In this document: positions 26,545 to 35,173 of the stretch, one piece after another
Position numbering within the stretch: position 1 is the first letter of the stretch
Layout of the letters: each line of letters opens with the position of its first letter
Source of the DNA: JAVJQS01 sp040218815
Lineage (GTDB): Bacteria > Bacteroidota > Bacteroidia > Flavobacteriales_E > Vicingaceae
Direction: 5' to 3'
DNA length: 64,000 nt
NCBI GenBank assembly: GCA_040218815.1
Contig: JAVJQS010000004.1
Coordinates: forward strand, 682,001-746,000
Made by a program: the position numbers and the translations under genes
Notes under the pieces: generated by a model
What the model was told of the DNA's origin: nothing
Databases searched by the model: none
Seen by the model: only the letters and a program-made list of their open reading frames with translations

Positions 26545-28872
26545 CTAAAATTTATAATTTATTCTTATTGTTAAATTCCTACCCTGTTCATCTGTAAAAT
26601 ACCTGAATCGATTTAAATATTCTCTATAAACAGTATTTAATGCATTATCTAATTTCAATGCGAGTTCAAAAGTCTGCTGTCTTCCCTTTTTAGTGTTAAA
26701 ATATAATCTGTAGCTTGCTGCTGCAGAAAAAAGTTGATAGCCATCGGGTGGTGTTGCAAACTCCTGGTTTACATTAAAACGATTCTGTTTTCCAACCCAC
26801 TGGTGTCCAATTTTGAATTGGAGTCGCCTATGTTCTTCTTTGAAGAAAGTGGTATAACTCAGGTTGGTCTCCATTTGCTGAGAAGGCATGTTTATCAAAT
26901 AGTTATTATCAGAAAGGTTATTGCCCCACAAAAGGCTTAGCTTATTATTAATTGTCCATTTATCTGATATTGAATAATTAAGTGATTGATCTATGCCTCG
27001 AATCAATGCATTGGTGCTTGACCATTGGTAAGATGGAAAAGCACCACGAATTGTTAAATCTAATCCTTGGGGTTCTAAGTAAATAAAATCTTTAATGTAT
27101 TGCGAATAAGCGTATAATTCATAGGTCCATCTTTTTTGCTCCAATAAATAAGTAGCGTTCAATGCAAAGGCATTTTCTTGTGTTAGATTGGGATCACCAA
27201 ATTCCAAGCTTGCACTACCGTGGTGCAAGCCATCGCTGTGCAACTCGTTAATTTCAGGTGCTCTACTCGCATAACTGGCGTTTGCTTTTAAACTACTTAC
27301 ATTCGATAAATTATAGGTATATCCTAAATTTATAGAAAGCGTAGCAAACTGATGGTCAAATGGAACATACACTCGATCAATTAGCTTGTTCACTTTCATA
27401 TCGCTATACTCAAACCGAGCTCCAAGTTCAACACTTCCATTTTTACGAATTAGATTCGAAATAAAATATCCACTATAAAGTGCTTGAGTATAGTCAGGTA
27501 TAAAGTCTGTAAAACTATTCACTGAATTGCGTTTATAAATGTATTGCGCACCTGTTTCAAACTGCCAAGCTTCTCCCTTGGAGAAACTATAATTCAAATT
27601 CGAACTATAACTTTCTAAACTCAAAGAAAACTCAGGTATATTTAAAGCGGCAAGCTCGTTGTTGCGTGGCAACTCTTTATCGAACTCTTCTCGAATATTA
27701 AATTGTCGACTAAATTTAAAATTCAATTTACCGCCCTCTTCAAAATAATAATTCAGCTCTCCTTTGGCTAATTCATGAATAATACGTTGGTAAGGTCTTC
27801 CAATATCATAAGAAAATCCTCCACGGTCCACCTCTCTTGGATTACCGTTATCTATCGCATTTTCTAGATCAGTTAGGTTTCCAATATGTGCACCTGTAAA
27901 AATTCCAATCTCCGAATTGAATTGACTGTAATCAATTCGTGCAGACCAATCATCTTCAAAATAACCCAAGTGCATAGAACCGTTATATTCTTTCACCCCA
28001 GTATTCTTTTGATAATAATTGGGTGTTTTAATGTTACCAGAGCGTTTTAAGCTTCCCTGAATTCGCCAAGAAAATTTTGGCAGAAAGGCAGCATTGCCTT
28101 CTAACATTACAGACCCATTTCCCATTCTATTATTCGTGGCGTATAAGGCATTCAACTCTCCATTGATCCCAACATTTTGAGGAAGTGGTTTTGGCTTTGC
28201 TATAATTAATCCACCTATGGCGCCACTAGAATATTTTACAGCTCCAGCACCTTTAATTACTGAGTATTGGGTTGCTGCAAATGGATCAATTTCAGGAGCA
28301 TGTTCATCGCCCCATTGTTGAGATTGATGTTGTACTCCTTGGTTCATTATTTGCACCCGATTACCGCTAAATCCGCTAATTATCGGTTTTGAAACATTAC
28401 TTCCAGTTTTAAAACTAGTTACACCATTAATTTCTTTCAAAATCTCCCCAATTGGCTTCCCACTGTTTTCATAAAACTGCTCCTCAGTCAATTCTTCATG
28501 CTGCACAGTTTCCCCTGGTTCTTTTCTACCTTCTATCTGAACTTCTTGCAATTCTTCAGTATGGTGCTCTAATTTCAAATTAATCTCTTTCGATCTTTTA
28601 AGCTTAAGCACAACAGTATCAGGATCACATCCAACATGTGAAACAACAAGGGTATATTCACCTGAACACAATTCATCAATACGGTAAAAACCATTGATGT
28701 CAGCTGATGTTCCTCGTTTTTCATGTACTAACCAGAGGTTAGCAAAACCCAACTCAGAACCATCATGCTCATCAATAACCTGACCGAATATACTCAAGTT
28801 ACATCCTGTTTGTGCTTGACTAATACCAACAGCTAACAGCATGTAAATCAACATTAAAAAGTTGATTTTCAT
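26545..28872 (-). CDS. TonB-dependent receptor, ZnuD-like
   Basis: 775 residues from ATG at 28872 (MKINFLMLIYMLLAVGISQAQ signal peptide); an earlier start at 28908 would add 12 residues. A carboxypeptidase-regulatory-like domain (IFGQVIDEHDGSELGFANLWLV) precedes the plug (PIGEILKEINGVTSFKTGSNVSKP, GDEHAPEIDPFAATQYSVIKGAGAV) and a 22-strand barrel ending in LTIRINYKF. Two features recall zinc/metal receptors of the ZnuD type: QQWGDEHAPEID in the plug and ELHSDGLHHGSASLEFGDPNL in the barrel. It would import a metal or metal complex across the outer membrane. A His-rich protein gene is just upstream and two lipoprotein genes downstream. Confidence 0.9.
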   Translation of the reverse strand: MKINFLMLIYMLLAVGISQAQTGCNLSIFGQVIDEHDGSELGFANLWLVHEKRGTSADINGFYRIDELCSGEYTLVVSHVGCDPDTVVLKLKRSKEINLKLEHHTEELQEVQIEGRKEPGETVQHEELTEEQFYENSGKPIGEILKEINGVTSFKTGSNVSKPIISGFSGNRVQIMNQGVQHQSQQWGDEHAPEIDPFAATQYSVIKGAGAVKYSSGAIGGLIIAKPKPLPQNVGINGELNALYATNNRMGNGSVMLEGNAAFLPKFSWRIQGSLKRSGNIKTPNYYQKNTGVKEYNGSMHLGYFEDDWSARIDYSQFNSEIGIFTGAHIGNLTDLENAIDNGNPREVDRGGFSYDIGRPYQRIIHELAKGELNYYFEEGGKLNFKFSRQFNIREEFDKELPRNNELAALNIPEFSLSLESYSSNLNYSFSKGEAWQFETGAQYIYKRNSVNSFTDFIPDYTQALYSGYFISNLIRKNGSVELGARFEYSDMKVNKLIDRVYVPFDHQFATLSINLGYTYNLSNVSSLKANASYASRAPEINELHSDGLHHGSASLEFGDPNLTQENAFALNATYLLEQKRWTYELYAYSQYIKDFIYLEPQGLDLTIRGAFPSYQWSSTNALIRGIDQSLNYSISDKWTINNKLSLLWGNNLSDNNYLINMPSQQMETNLSYTTFFKEEHRRLQFKIGHQWVGKQNRFNVNQEFATPPDGYQLFSAAASYRLYFNTKKGRQQTFELALKLDNALNTVYREYLNRFRYFTDEQGRNLTIRINYKF

Positions 28873-28979
28873 AAAAAAATTAGAATAGTTTAGCATCACC
28901 TTGCTCAAGTGAGGCTGACTTTAATGAAAGTATAATGTTTCTTTAAACAAGTTCAGTAAAGATTTTTACTTAGAACCCT

Positions 28980-29291
28980 TTAAACTATTTCAGGTGGGCC
29001 GCGATACTTTGGAATATCAAAAAAAGTACTTACTCCAGTGGGAGTATTTTTTACTTGATAGGAATACGAACTTCCAATAAGAATATTTGACTGCTGCTCA
29101 GCACCTTGTATTAGTGTCGGTAAAACAAAATTACAGAGCTCACATTCAAACTGTTTTACTTCAAGGTGAATCTGACCTTCCTTACAAAGTATTGTCTCTT
29201 CGTGATGGTGGTGAAAAGATTCAGCAGGGACGATAGCAAGTCCTAAAACAAGCAAAAGCCCAATAGAAAGAAGTTGATTTAATCTCTTCAC
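28980..29291 (-). CDS. Small secreted His/Cys-rich protein
   Basis: 103 residues, GTG start. Signal peptide (LLSIGLLLVLGLAIVPAES), then a metal-ligand-rich start FHHHHEE followed by three cysteines (ILCKEG and FECELCNF, a CxxC), and a C-terminal YRGPPEIV tail as in DUF2946-like periplasmic proteins. The ligand set suggests binding of zinc, copper or another transition metal. It directly precedes the ZnuD-like receptor on the same strand (about 107 bases from the chosen receptor start). Metal binding is inferred from composition; family not certain. Confidence 0.7.
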   Translation of the reverse strand: MKRLNQLLSIGLLLVLGLAIVPAESFHHHHEETILCKEGQIHLEVKQFECELCNFVLPTLIQGAEQQSNILIGSSYSYQVKNTPTGVSTFFDIPKYRGPPEIV

Positions 29292-29315
29292 AATTGCAAA
29301 GGTAGGATTCTAATT

Positions 29316-31160
29316 TTATTTGCTGAAGGTGGTAGACTTATCTAACGGAAAGCTGTTATTCGATCGATCGGTATCTGCCATGCGCAATGATGGATCAATT
29401 TCAATGGATTTAATTTCATCCCAAGGCCGATCAATTATCAGTTCATATTCAGGAAAAGTCCAAGGCCAATCTGCTACCACCTCATAGTTAGTCATATTTG
29501 ATTCGGCTGCTTTCTCACCTCTCATTATTCTCAAGGGAATATTGAACCATTGTTCTGCTCCATCCTTAAAAGTCACTAAAACGTCTAAAGGCATAGCCAT
29601 TCTACCCTTTTTTTCAAGAAGCACTTTGGTTTTTCCTTCCACTTCTTGCATCCATTTTATACCATAGTCAATAGTGTTGGTAGACTCTGTCCATTGCTCT
29701 AGATACCAATCGAGTTCGATCCCCGAAGTTTTTTCCATCACTCGAATGAAGTCATTTGGGGTTGGATGTTTGTATTTCCAATCGTTAAAATAACGGCGCA
29801 TGCCCTTCAACATGGTTTCTTTTCCGATAATGTAGCCCAACTGATTAATGAAAATTAAGCCCATTGAATAGGAAGCGACTCCATAGGCTCTATTAGTTTC
29901 ATAGTGATCAGCATGTGTAGTTAAGGCTTCTTGTTTTCCCGATTTTAATAAAGAAAAGTAGGAGCGATAACTACCGGCAAATGGGGTGAAACTATCCCAA
30001 ATGGAATCTAAAATAAAATCAGTTGCGTAAGAAGTAAACCCCTCATCCATCCATGGATATTGTGCTTCATTTGTGGCTAATAAGTGCTGATACCAAGAAT
30101 GCACCGCTTCATGAGCTGTAACCCCAATTAAACTTCCTTTACTGCGTTCTGCTGTAATCAAAGTAACCATCGGATACTCCATACCTCCATCGCCTCCTTG
30201 TGCAACCGTATACTGATTGTAAGGATACTCTCCAAAATTTCTGTTCATCAATTCAAAAATCTGCACAGCATATTTTGGAAGACTGTCCCAGTAAGTAGTA
30301 TTAGAGTCGGCTTGATATAAAAAATGTAAGGTAGTGCCGTTATCTAACTTGGCGGTAGTGTGTGTAAAGGCAGTATCTGCTACCCATGCAAAATCATGTA
30401 CCATAGGAGCATTAAAATGCCAAGTAATTTTATCTTCATCATGGTTAATCAATTCCTTTGAATCATCCTGATAACCATAGCCAATTTCATTCGCATTTTT
30501 CAAATCACCAGTTCCACCAAGCATGTATTCTTTATCAATTGTAATCTTCACATCAAAGCTTCCCCAAACCCCGTGAAACTCTCTACCAACATAAGGGTTT
30601 GCATGCCACCCTTGGTAATCATATTCCACCATTTTAGGATACCATTGTGTCATCGAGTAACGCACCCCTTCTCTATTATCTCGACCTGATCGACGCACTT
30701 GTAATGGAACTTGAGCATTAAATTTCATTTCAAAAGTTGATGATGTTCCAGGATAAATTGGTTGCTTTAGACTAACTTCTAAGATTGTACCATTTACTTC
30801 ATAGTCAAGTTTTTTACCATCTTGCTTTAGCGTTTCTATTTCTTGATAGCCGATTTCTTCTTGGCTTAAATTAAATATTCTGTTTCCAACCCTCCTATCT
30901 GGATCTTCTATTGTTCTTGAGCGAACATCCATCATACTTTTTGGCTGAAAGGCATTAAAATACAAATGATAGAAAACCTTATATAAGGTATCTGGTGAGT
31001 TATTAGTATACTTCAGTTCTTGTGTTCCTTCAAACTGATTGGTTTGAACATTCATATCAATTTCCATTTGATAGGCAACCTCTTGCTGCCAGTAAGAACT
31101 TTGCGATAGTACAGAATTACTTGATATTAATACAATTATGCTACTTAATAAAAATCTCAT
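29316..31160 (-). CDS. Secreted M1-family zinc metallopeptidase
   Basis: 614 residues with a signal peptide (MRFLLSSIIVLISSNSVLSQ). Gluzincin site H350-E351-A-V-H354 with the third ligand E373 (WMDEG), 18 residues between, and the upstream substrate-recognition block GGMEY (325-329), the variant of GAMEN. The N-terminal beta domain (QTNQFEGTQELKYTNNSPD) is typical of M1 aminopeptidases. The C-terminal part lacks a T9SS sorting domain, so it is probably periplasmic. It cleaves N-terminal residues from peptides. It ends 24 bases before the His-rich gene start, but its link to the metal locus is only positional. Confidence 0.93.
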   Translation of the reverse strand: MRFLLSSIIVLISSNSVLSQSSYWQQEVAYQMEIDMNVQTNQFEGTQELKYTNNSPDTLYKVFYHLYFNAFQPKSMMDVRSRTIEDPDRRVGNRIFNLSQEEIGYQEIETLKQDGKKLDYEVNGTILEVSLKQPIYPGTSSTFEMKFNAQVPLQVRRSGRDNREGVRYSMTQWYPKMVEYDYQGWHANPYVGREFHGVWGSFDVKITIDKEYMLGGTGDLKNANEIGYGYQDDSKELINHDEDKITWHFNAPMVHDFAWVADTAFTHTTAKLDNGTTLHFLYQADSNTTYWDSLPKYAVQIFELMNRNFGEYPYNQYTVAQGGDGGMEYPMVTLITAERSKGSLIGVTAHEAVHSWYQHLLATNEAQYPWMDEGFTSYATDFILDSIWDSFTPFAGSYRSYFSLLKSGKQEALTTHADHYETNRAYGVASYSMGLIFINQLGYIIGKETMLKGMRRYFNDWKYKHPTPNDFIRVMEKTSGIELDWYLEQWTESTNTIDYGIKWMQEVEGKTKVLLEKKGRMAMPLDVLVTFKDGAEQWFNIPLRIMRGEKAAESNMTNYEVVADWPWTFPEYELIIDRPWDEIKSIEIDPSLRMADTDRSNNSFPLDKSTTFSK

Positions 31161-31367
31161 GCTTATTTTTTAAAAAAATGAAATTACCAAAATACTTGCA
31201 AGCTCTATCAAAACATTACAAATGACTAGTAATGGCTATTCAAAATCATAGCCTATAAAGCACAGTCCAATAAAGTAATAAATTGAATTACAGAATATTA
31301 GATTCATCTTGAAATGAATTTTTATAAATATTAATAGTATTTAACTAAAAAGCAATAGTAATACTAC

Positions 31368-31413
31368 TATATTTGCGTTTATATTAAATTAAAATGAGTA
31401 GGTATACTCTCAT
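31368..31413 (+). promoter_or_regulatory. Promoter -7 element and palindromic operator candidate for the TetR operon
   Basis: TATATTTG at 31368-31375 fits the TAnnTTTG -7 element. Behind it lies an inverted repeat GAGTA-GGTA-TACTC (31396-31409), nested in ATGAG...CTCAT (31394-31413). This position, between promoter and the ATG at 31429, suits self-repression by the TetR protein. Confidence 0.5.
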
Positions 31414-31428
31414 TTCTGAATAACAAAA

Positions 31429-32103
31429 ATGGAAAGTTTAATTAAACAAATACAGATACAAGTCAATAATAAAATTTACTTGAAGGATCCTAAGACCTCA
31501 GATTTAGGTATAAAGATGATAAAAAGCTCTATCCTGCTCATTGATGAGATTGGGTTTGAAGCTTTTACTTTCAGAAAGTTGGCAACGCAGCTTAGTACTA
31601 CTGAAAGTTCGATTTACCGCTACTTTGAAAATAAACATAAGCTATTGATTTATCTTACTTCTTGGTATTGGGGATGGCTTGAATACCAATTAGTATTTTC
31701 AATAGCTAATGTTTCAGCAGCAAAAGATCGGCTTAAAAAAGCGATAGAGGTGACCATTAAACCACCCTCAAAAAATGAAACATTTGAGTCTTTAAATCTC
31801 GAAGCATTATATCGTATTGTAATTTCTGAATCACCCAAAGCATACCTTACAAAAGAAGTAGATAATGCAAATAAGCTGGGTAGCTTTGTTGGGTATAAAA
31901 GATTAGTTGAACGCATTAGTCTTATTGTACTAGAAATAAAACCGAACTATAAATATCCTCATATGTTGATATCTACTATAATTGAAGGAGCTCATTTTCA
32001 ACATCATTTTGCCGACCATCTACCAAAGTTGACAGATCAATTAGAAGGTGAAGATTGTATTACAGATTTTTATTTAGAAGTAGCTAATAAAGCATTAACA
32101 TAA
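31429..32103 (+). CDS. TetR/AcrR-family transcriptional regulator
   Basis: 224 residues. The N-terminal helix-turn-helix of the TetR family is clear at about residues 28-75 (IKSSILLIDEIGFEAFTFRKLA, then STTESSIYRYFENKHKLLIYL, the Y-R-Y-F recognition helix end). The rest is an all-helical ligand-binding domain typical of the family but without a recognised ligand. It is the first gene of an apparent operon with the ABC/HlyD/TolC export genes, 2 bases before the ABC gene, and probably represses it in response to an exported compound. A palindrome between its promoter and start could be its operator. Confidence 0.9.
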   Translation: MESLIKQIQIQVNNKIYLKDPKTSDLGIKMIKSSILLIDEIGFEAFTFRKLATQLSTTESSIYRYFENKHKLLIYLTSWYWGWLEYQLVFSIANVSAAKDRLKKAIEVTIKPPSKNETFESLNLEALYRIVISESPKAYLTKEVDNANKLGSFVGYKRLVERISLIVLEIKPNYKYPHMLISTIIEGAHFQHHFADHLPKLTDQLEGEDCITDFYLEVANKALT

Positions 32104-32105
32104 CT

Positions 32106-33806
32106 ATGGAAAATCAAGAAGAAAAATTAAGTCCTCTCAGTCGGCTTTGGAGATTACTTCGGCCGGATAAGAAGGAAATAAAAGATGTTTATACTTATGC
32201 TATTCTCAATGGCTTAGTTGCTTTGAGTTTACCTTTAGGCATTCAAGCAATTATTAACTTAATTCAAGGAGGTCAAATTAGTACTTCTTGGGTTGTATTG
32301 GTTTCATTGGTAACTATTGGTGTAGGAGTTTCAGGTGCTTTACAAATTTATCAGCTTAGAATTGTAGAAAATTTACAACAAAAGATTTTCACTCGAGCTG
32401 CCTTTGAATTTGCTTATCGTATTCCAAGAATTAAAATGGAGGAGCTCTTTAAAGTATATGCTCCTGAGCTTATGAATCGCTTTTTTGATATCATGAATAT
32501 TCAAAAAGGGCTTTCAAAAATTCTAATTGACTTTAGTGCTGCTTCCTTGCAGATTATCTTTGGTTTAGGGTTGCTATCCTTCTACCACCCGTTCTTTATT
32601 CTATTTAGTTTCCTGTTGCTAATATTACTTTATATCATCTTTAAACTTACTGCTAAAAGGGGCTTAAAAACGAGTTTAGAGGAATCAAAAAATAAATACC
32701 GCACAGTACATTGGTTAGAAGAATTAGCAAGAACTAATATTACCTTTAAACTAACTGGTAAAACCGACCTACCCTTAAAACGCACAGATAAAGATGTTTC
32801 AGCCTATTTAGAAGCACGAGAAAGTCACTTCCAAATTCTGATTCAACAATTTTCATTTATGGTAGTCTTCAAGGTTCTAATGACCATAGGACTTTTGGCA
32901 CTTGGAGGGATATTGGTTATGGAACAATTGATGAACATCGGGCAATTTGTTGCGGCTGAGATTATCATCCTCTTAATAATGAACTCAGTGGAAAAACTCA
33001 TCGCGAGTTTGGAAACTATTTACGATGTGCTCACTGGATTGGAAAAAGTGGGTGAGGTAACTGATATGGAATTAGAGGAAACAGAAGGTTTAGATGTAGA
33101 AGTAGAATGTCAATCTAGTGGCATGCAAGTTGACCTCATAAATTTAAGTTTTCAATATCCGTCCAACAATAAAAAAACCCTCAAAAACTTAAACCTATCA
33201 ATTGAAAGAGGCAATTTAATTGCTTTGGTCGGTAAAAATGGTTCTGGAAAAAGTACCTTAATTCGATTGTTATCAGGTTTGTATGAATTGAATGACGGAC
33301 AGATTCTTTACGATGAAATTAACATGAAAAGCTTCCAATCTGAATCACTTCGATCTGCTATTGGCGACTGCTTATCACAAGAGCAATTGTTTCAAGGCTC
33401 AGTAATGGAAAACTTAACCATGGGTAAAACTATGGGAATTGAAAAGGTAAAAAATACCTGCAAAGCCATACATTTAGGTGATTTCATAAATAATCTACCA
33501 AAAGGCTATGATACTTTATTAGATCCGCAAGGGAGTGAACTTGCAGAAAGTACTGTTCAGAAATTATTAGTGGCAAGGGCAATTTTAAATGCCCCTAAAC
33601 TATTGTTGATTGAAGATAATTTGGATGCTATTGATGGAAATCAAAAGAAAGATATCATCGATTTTATAAGAAAGAAAGATAATAAGTGGACAGTTATTGC
33701 AGCTACAAAAAACGATTATTTAATTAGTAAGGCTGATAAAATAATTGAGCTAAATGAAGGAGAAATCAGTTTCTCGGGAACTTATGCTGAATATTCAAAA
33801 AAATAA
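32106..33806 (+). CDS. ABC exporter, fused membrane/ATPase, degenerate ATP site
   Basis: 566 residues. Six-helix exporter membrane domain (about 30-310) then an ATPase (about 340-566). Walker A is intact (GKNGSGKST, about 377-385), and a Q-loop glutamine is present (CLSQEQLFQGS). The other motifs are altered: the signature LSGGQ is replaced (GSELAESTVQKLLVARAIL), Walker B reads LLLIEDN instead of LLLLDEP, and the H-loop histidine is missing (IAATKND). No N-terminal C39 peptidase domain exists. With HlyD and TolC partners downstream it looks like type I secretion or drug/peptide export. This ABC subgroup occurs in Bacteroidota, so the changes may be family traits. Confidence 0.88.
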   Translation: MENQEEKLSPLSRLWRLLRPDKKEIKDVYTYAILNGLVALSLPLGIQAIINLIQGGQISTSWVVLVSLVTIGVGVSGALQIYQLRIVENLQQKIFTRAAFEFAYRIPRIKMEELFKVYAPELMNRFFDIMNIQKGLSKILIDFSAASLQIIFGLGLLSFYHPFFILFSFLLLILLYIIFKLTAKRGLKTSLEESKNKYRTVHWLEELARTNITFKLTGKTDLPLKRTDKDVSAYLEARESHFQILIQQFSFMVVFKVLMTIGLLALGGILVMEQLMNIGQFVAAEIIILLIMNSVEKLIASLETIYDVLTGLEKVGEVTDMELEETEGLDVEVECQSSGMQVDLINLSFQYPSNNKKTLKNLNLSIERGNLIALVGKNGSGKSTLIRLLSGLYELNDGQILYDEINMKSFQSESLRSAIGDCLSQEQLFQGSVMENLTMGKTMGIEKVKNTCKAIHLGDFINNLPKGYDTLLDPQGSELAESTVQKLLVARAILNAPKLLLIEDNLDAIDGNQKKDIIDFIRKKDNKWTVIAATKNDYLISKADKIIELNEGEISFSGTYAEYSKK

Positions 33807-33814
33807 ATTTAGGC

Positions 33815-35173
33815 ATGTTAAACATTAGCGCTAATAGTATAAACAAGCACTTCAACCAATCCAATCACAAAGCATTAAGGAAAGTGAACGATTTGGATAC
33901 TGGAAATGCATTTAAGAAAACAATGATTGCCTTCTTAATTGGGAGTATTGTGATCCTTTTTCTGCCTTGGACTCAAAATATCCGTTCAAATGGTAATGTT
34001 ACGACCATTCAACCTGATCAACGACCGCAGACAATTCATTCAGTAATTGCCGGTAGAATTGAAAAGTGGTATGTAAAAGAAGGTGATTTTGTAAATAAAG
34101 GAGACACCATTTTATTTATCTCTGAAATAAAAGATGCTTACTTCGACCCCCTATTATTAAGCAGAACAGACGACCAGGTTAAAGCAAAAGAGTTTTCTGT
34201 GGACTCTTATAAAGAAAAAGTGAAGGCCTTGAACAATCAAGTTACAGCCTTAGAGCAAACAGCTAAGCTAAAGCTCCAGCAAACCCAAAATAAATTTAGA
34301 CAAGCTGAACTTAAGGTAACAAGTGACAGTATTGATTTGAAAGCTGCTGAATTGAATGCTGAAATTACTGAAAAGCAGTTTGAGCGTTTAGAGAAGTTGT
34401 ACGAAGATGGTTTAAAATCCTTGACAGATTTAGAAAATCGAAAGAATAAGATGCGAGAAGCACAAGCCAAATTGATTTCAGCTGAAAACAAACTATTAAC
34501 AAGTAAAAATGAACTTATCAATGCACAAGTGGAATTGCTCTCTATAAAAGCAGAATATGAAAAGGAAATTGCAAAAGCTAAATCCGAAAAATATACGGCA
34601 CTTTCTAGTCAGTTTGACGCTGAAATCTCAGCTACTAAGCTAAAAAATGAATACACCAATTACGCCGTGCGTAATAACTTACATTATGTTTTGGCACCAC
34701 AAAGTGGTTACATCACTAAGGCTATACAGGTCGGAATTGGGGAAACCTTTAAGGAAGGAACGCCCATTATAAGTATAATGCCAGCTAACTATGCTTTAGC
34801 AGTGGAACTATATGTTGAGCCAATCGACTTACCATTGGTTCAAAGAGGGCAAGAAGTTAGAATACAGTTTGATGGGTGGCCTGCAATCGTGTTTTCAGGT
34901 TGGCCAAATACAAGTTATGGTACTTACGGAGGCGAGGTATTTGCCATAGACAATTTTATTAGCTCAAATGGAAAGTTTAGAGTTTTAGTAAGGCCAGATG
35001 AAGATGATCATGAATGGCCAGATGCCCTTCGTGTTGGTGGTGGAACCAATAATATGATGTTGTTAAAAGATGTTCCGATTTGGTATGAGCTTTGGCGACA
35101 AATTAACGGGTTTCCTCCTGATTTCTATAAGGTTCCAGCAAATGATTTAATTATTCAGAAAGAAGACAAATGA
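33815..35173 (+). CDS. HlyD-family membrane fusion protein
   Basis: 452 residues. One membrane helix near residues 34-52 (TMIAFLIGSIVILFLPWTQ), then the split lipoyl/biotinyl domain (QTIHSVIAGRIEKWYVKEGDFVNKGDTILFIS and LAPQSGYITKAIQVGIGETFKEGTPI) on each side of a long coiled-coil hairpin (about 120-270), and a beta-barrel C-terminal part. It connects the inner-membrane ABC exporter with the TolC channel. The order ABC, HlyD, TolC with 8-base spacing and a 4-base ATGA overlap to the TolC gene shows one operon. Confidence 0.92.
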   Translation: MLNISANSINKHFNQSNHKALRKVNDLDTGNAFKKTMIAFLIGSIVILFLPWTQNIRSNGNVTTIQPDQRPQTIHSVIAGRIEKWYVKEGDFVNKGDTILFISEIKDAYFDPLLLSRTDDQVKAKEFSVDSYKEKVKALNNQVTALEQTAKLKLQQTQNKFRQAELKVTSDSIDLKAAELNAEITEKQFERLEKLYEDGLKSLTDLENRKNKMREAQAKLISAENKLLTSKNELINAQVELLSIKAEYEKEIAKAKSEKYTALSSQFDAEISATKLKNEYTNYAVRNNLHYVLAPQSGYITKAIQVGIGETFKEGTPIISIMPANYALAVELYVEPIDLPLVQRGQEVRIQFDGWPAIVFSGWPNTSYGTYGGEVFAIDNFISSNGKFRVLVRPDEDDHEWPDALRVGGGTNNMMLLKDVPIWYELWRQINGFPPDFYKVPANDLIIQKEDK

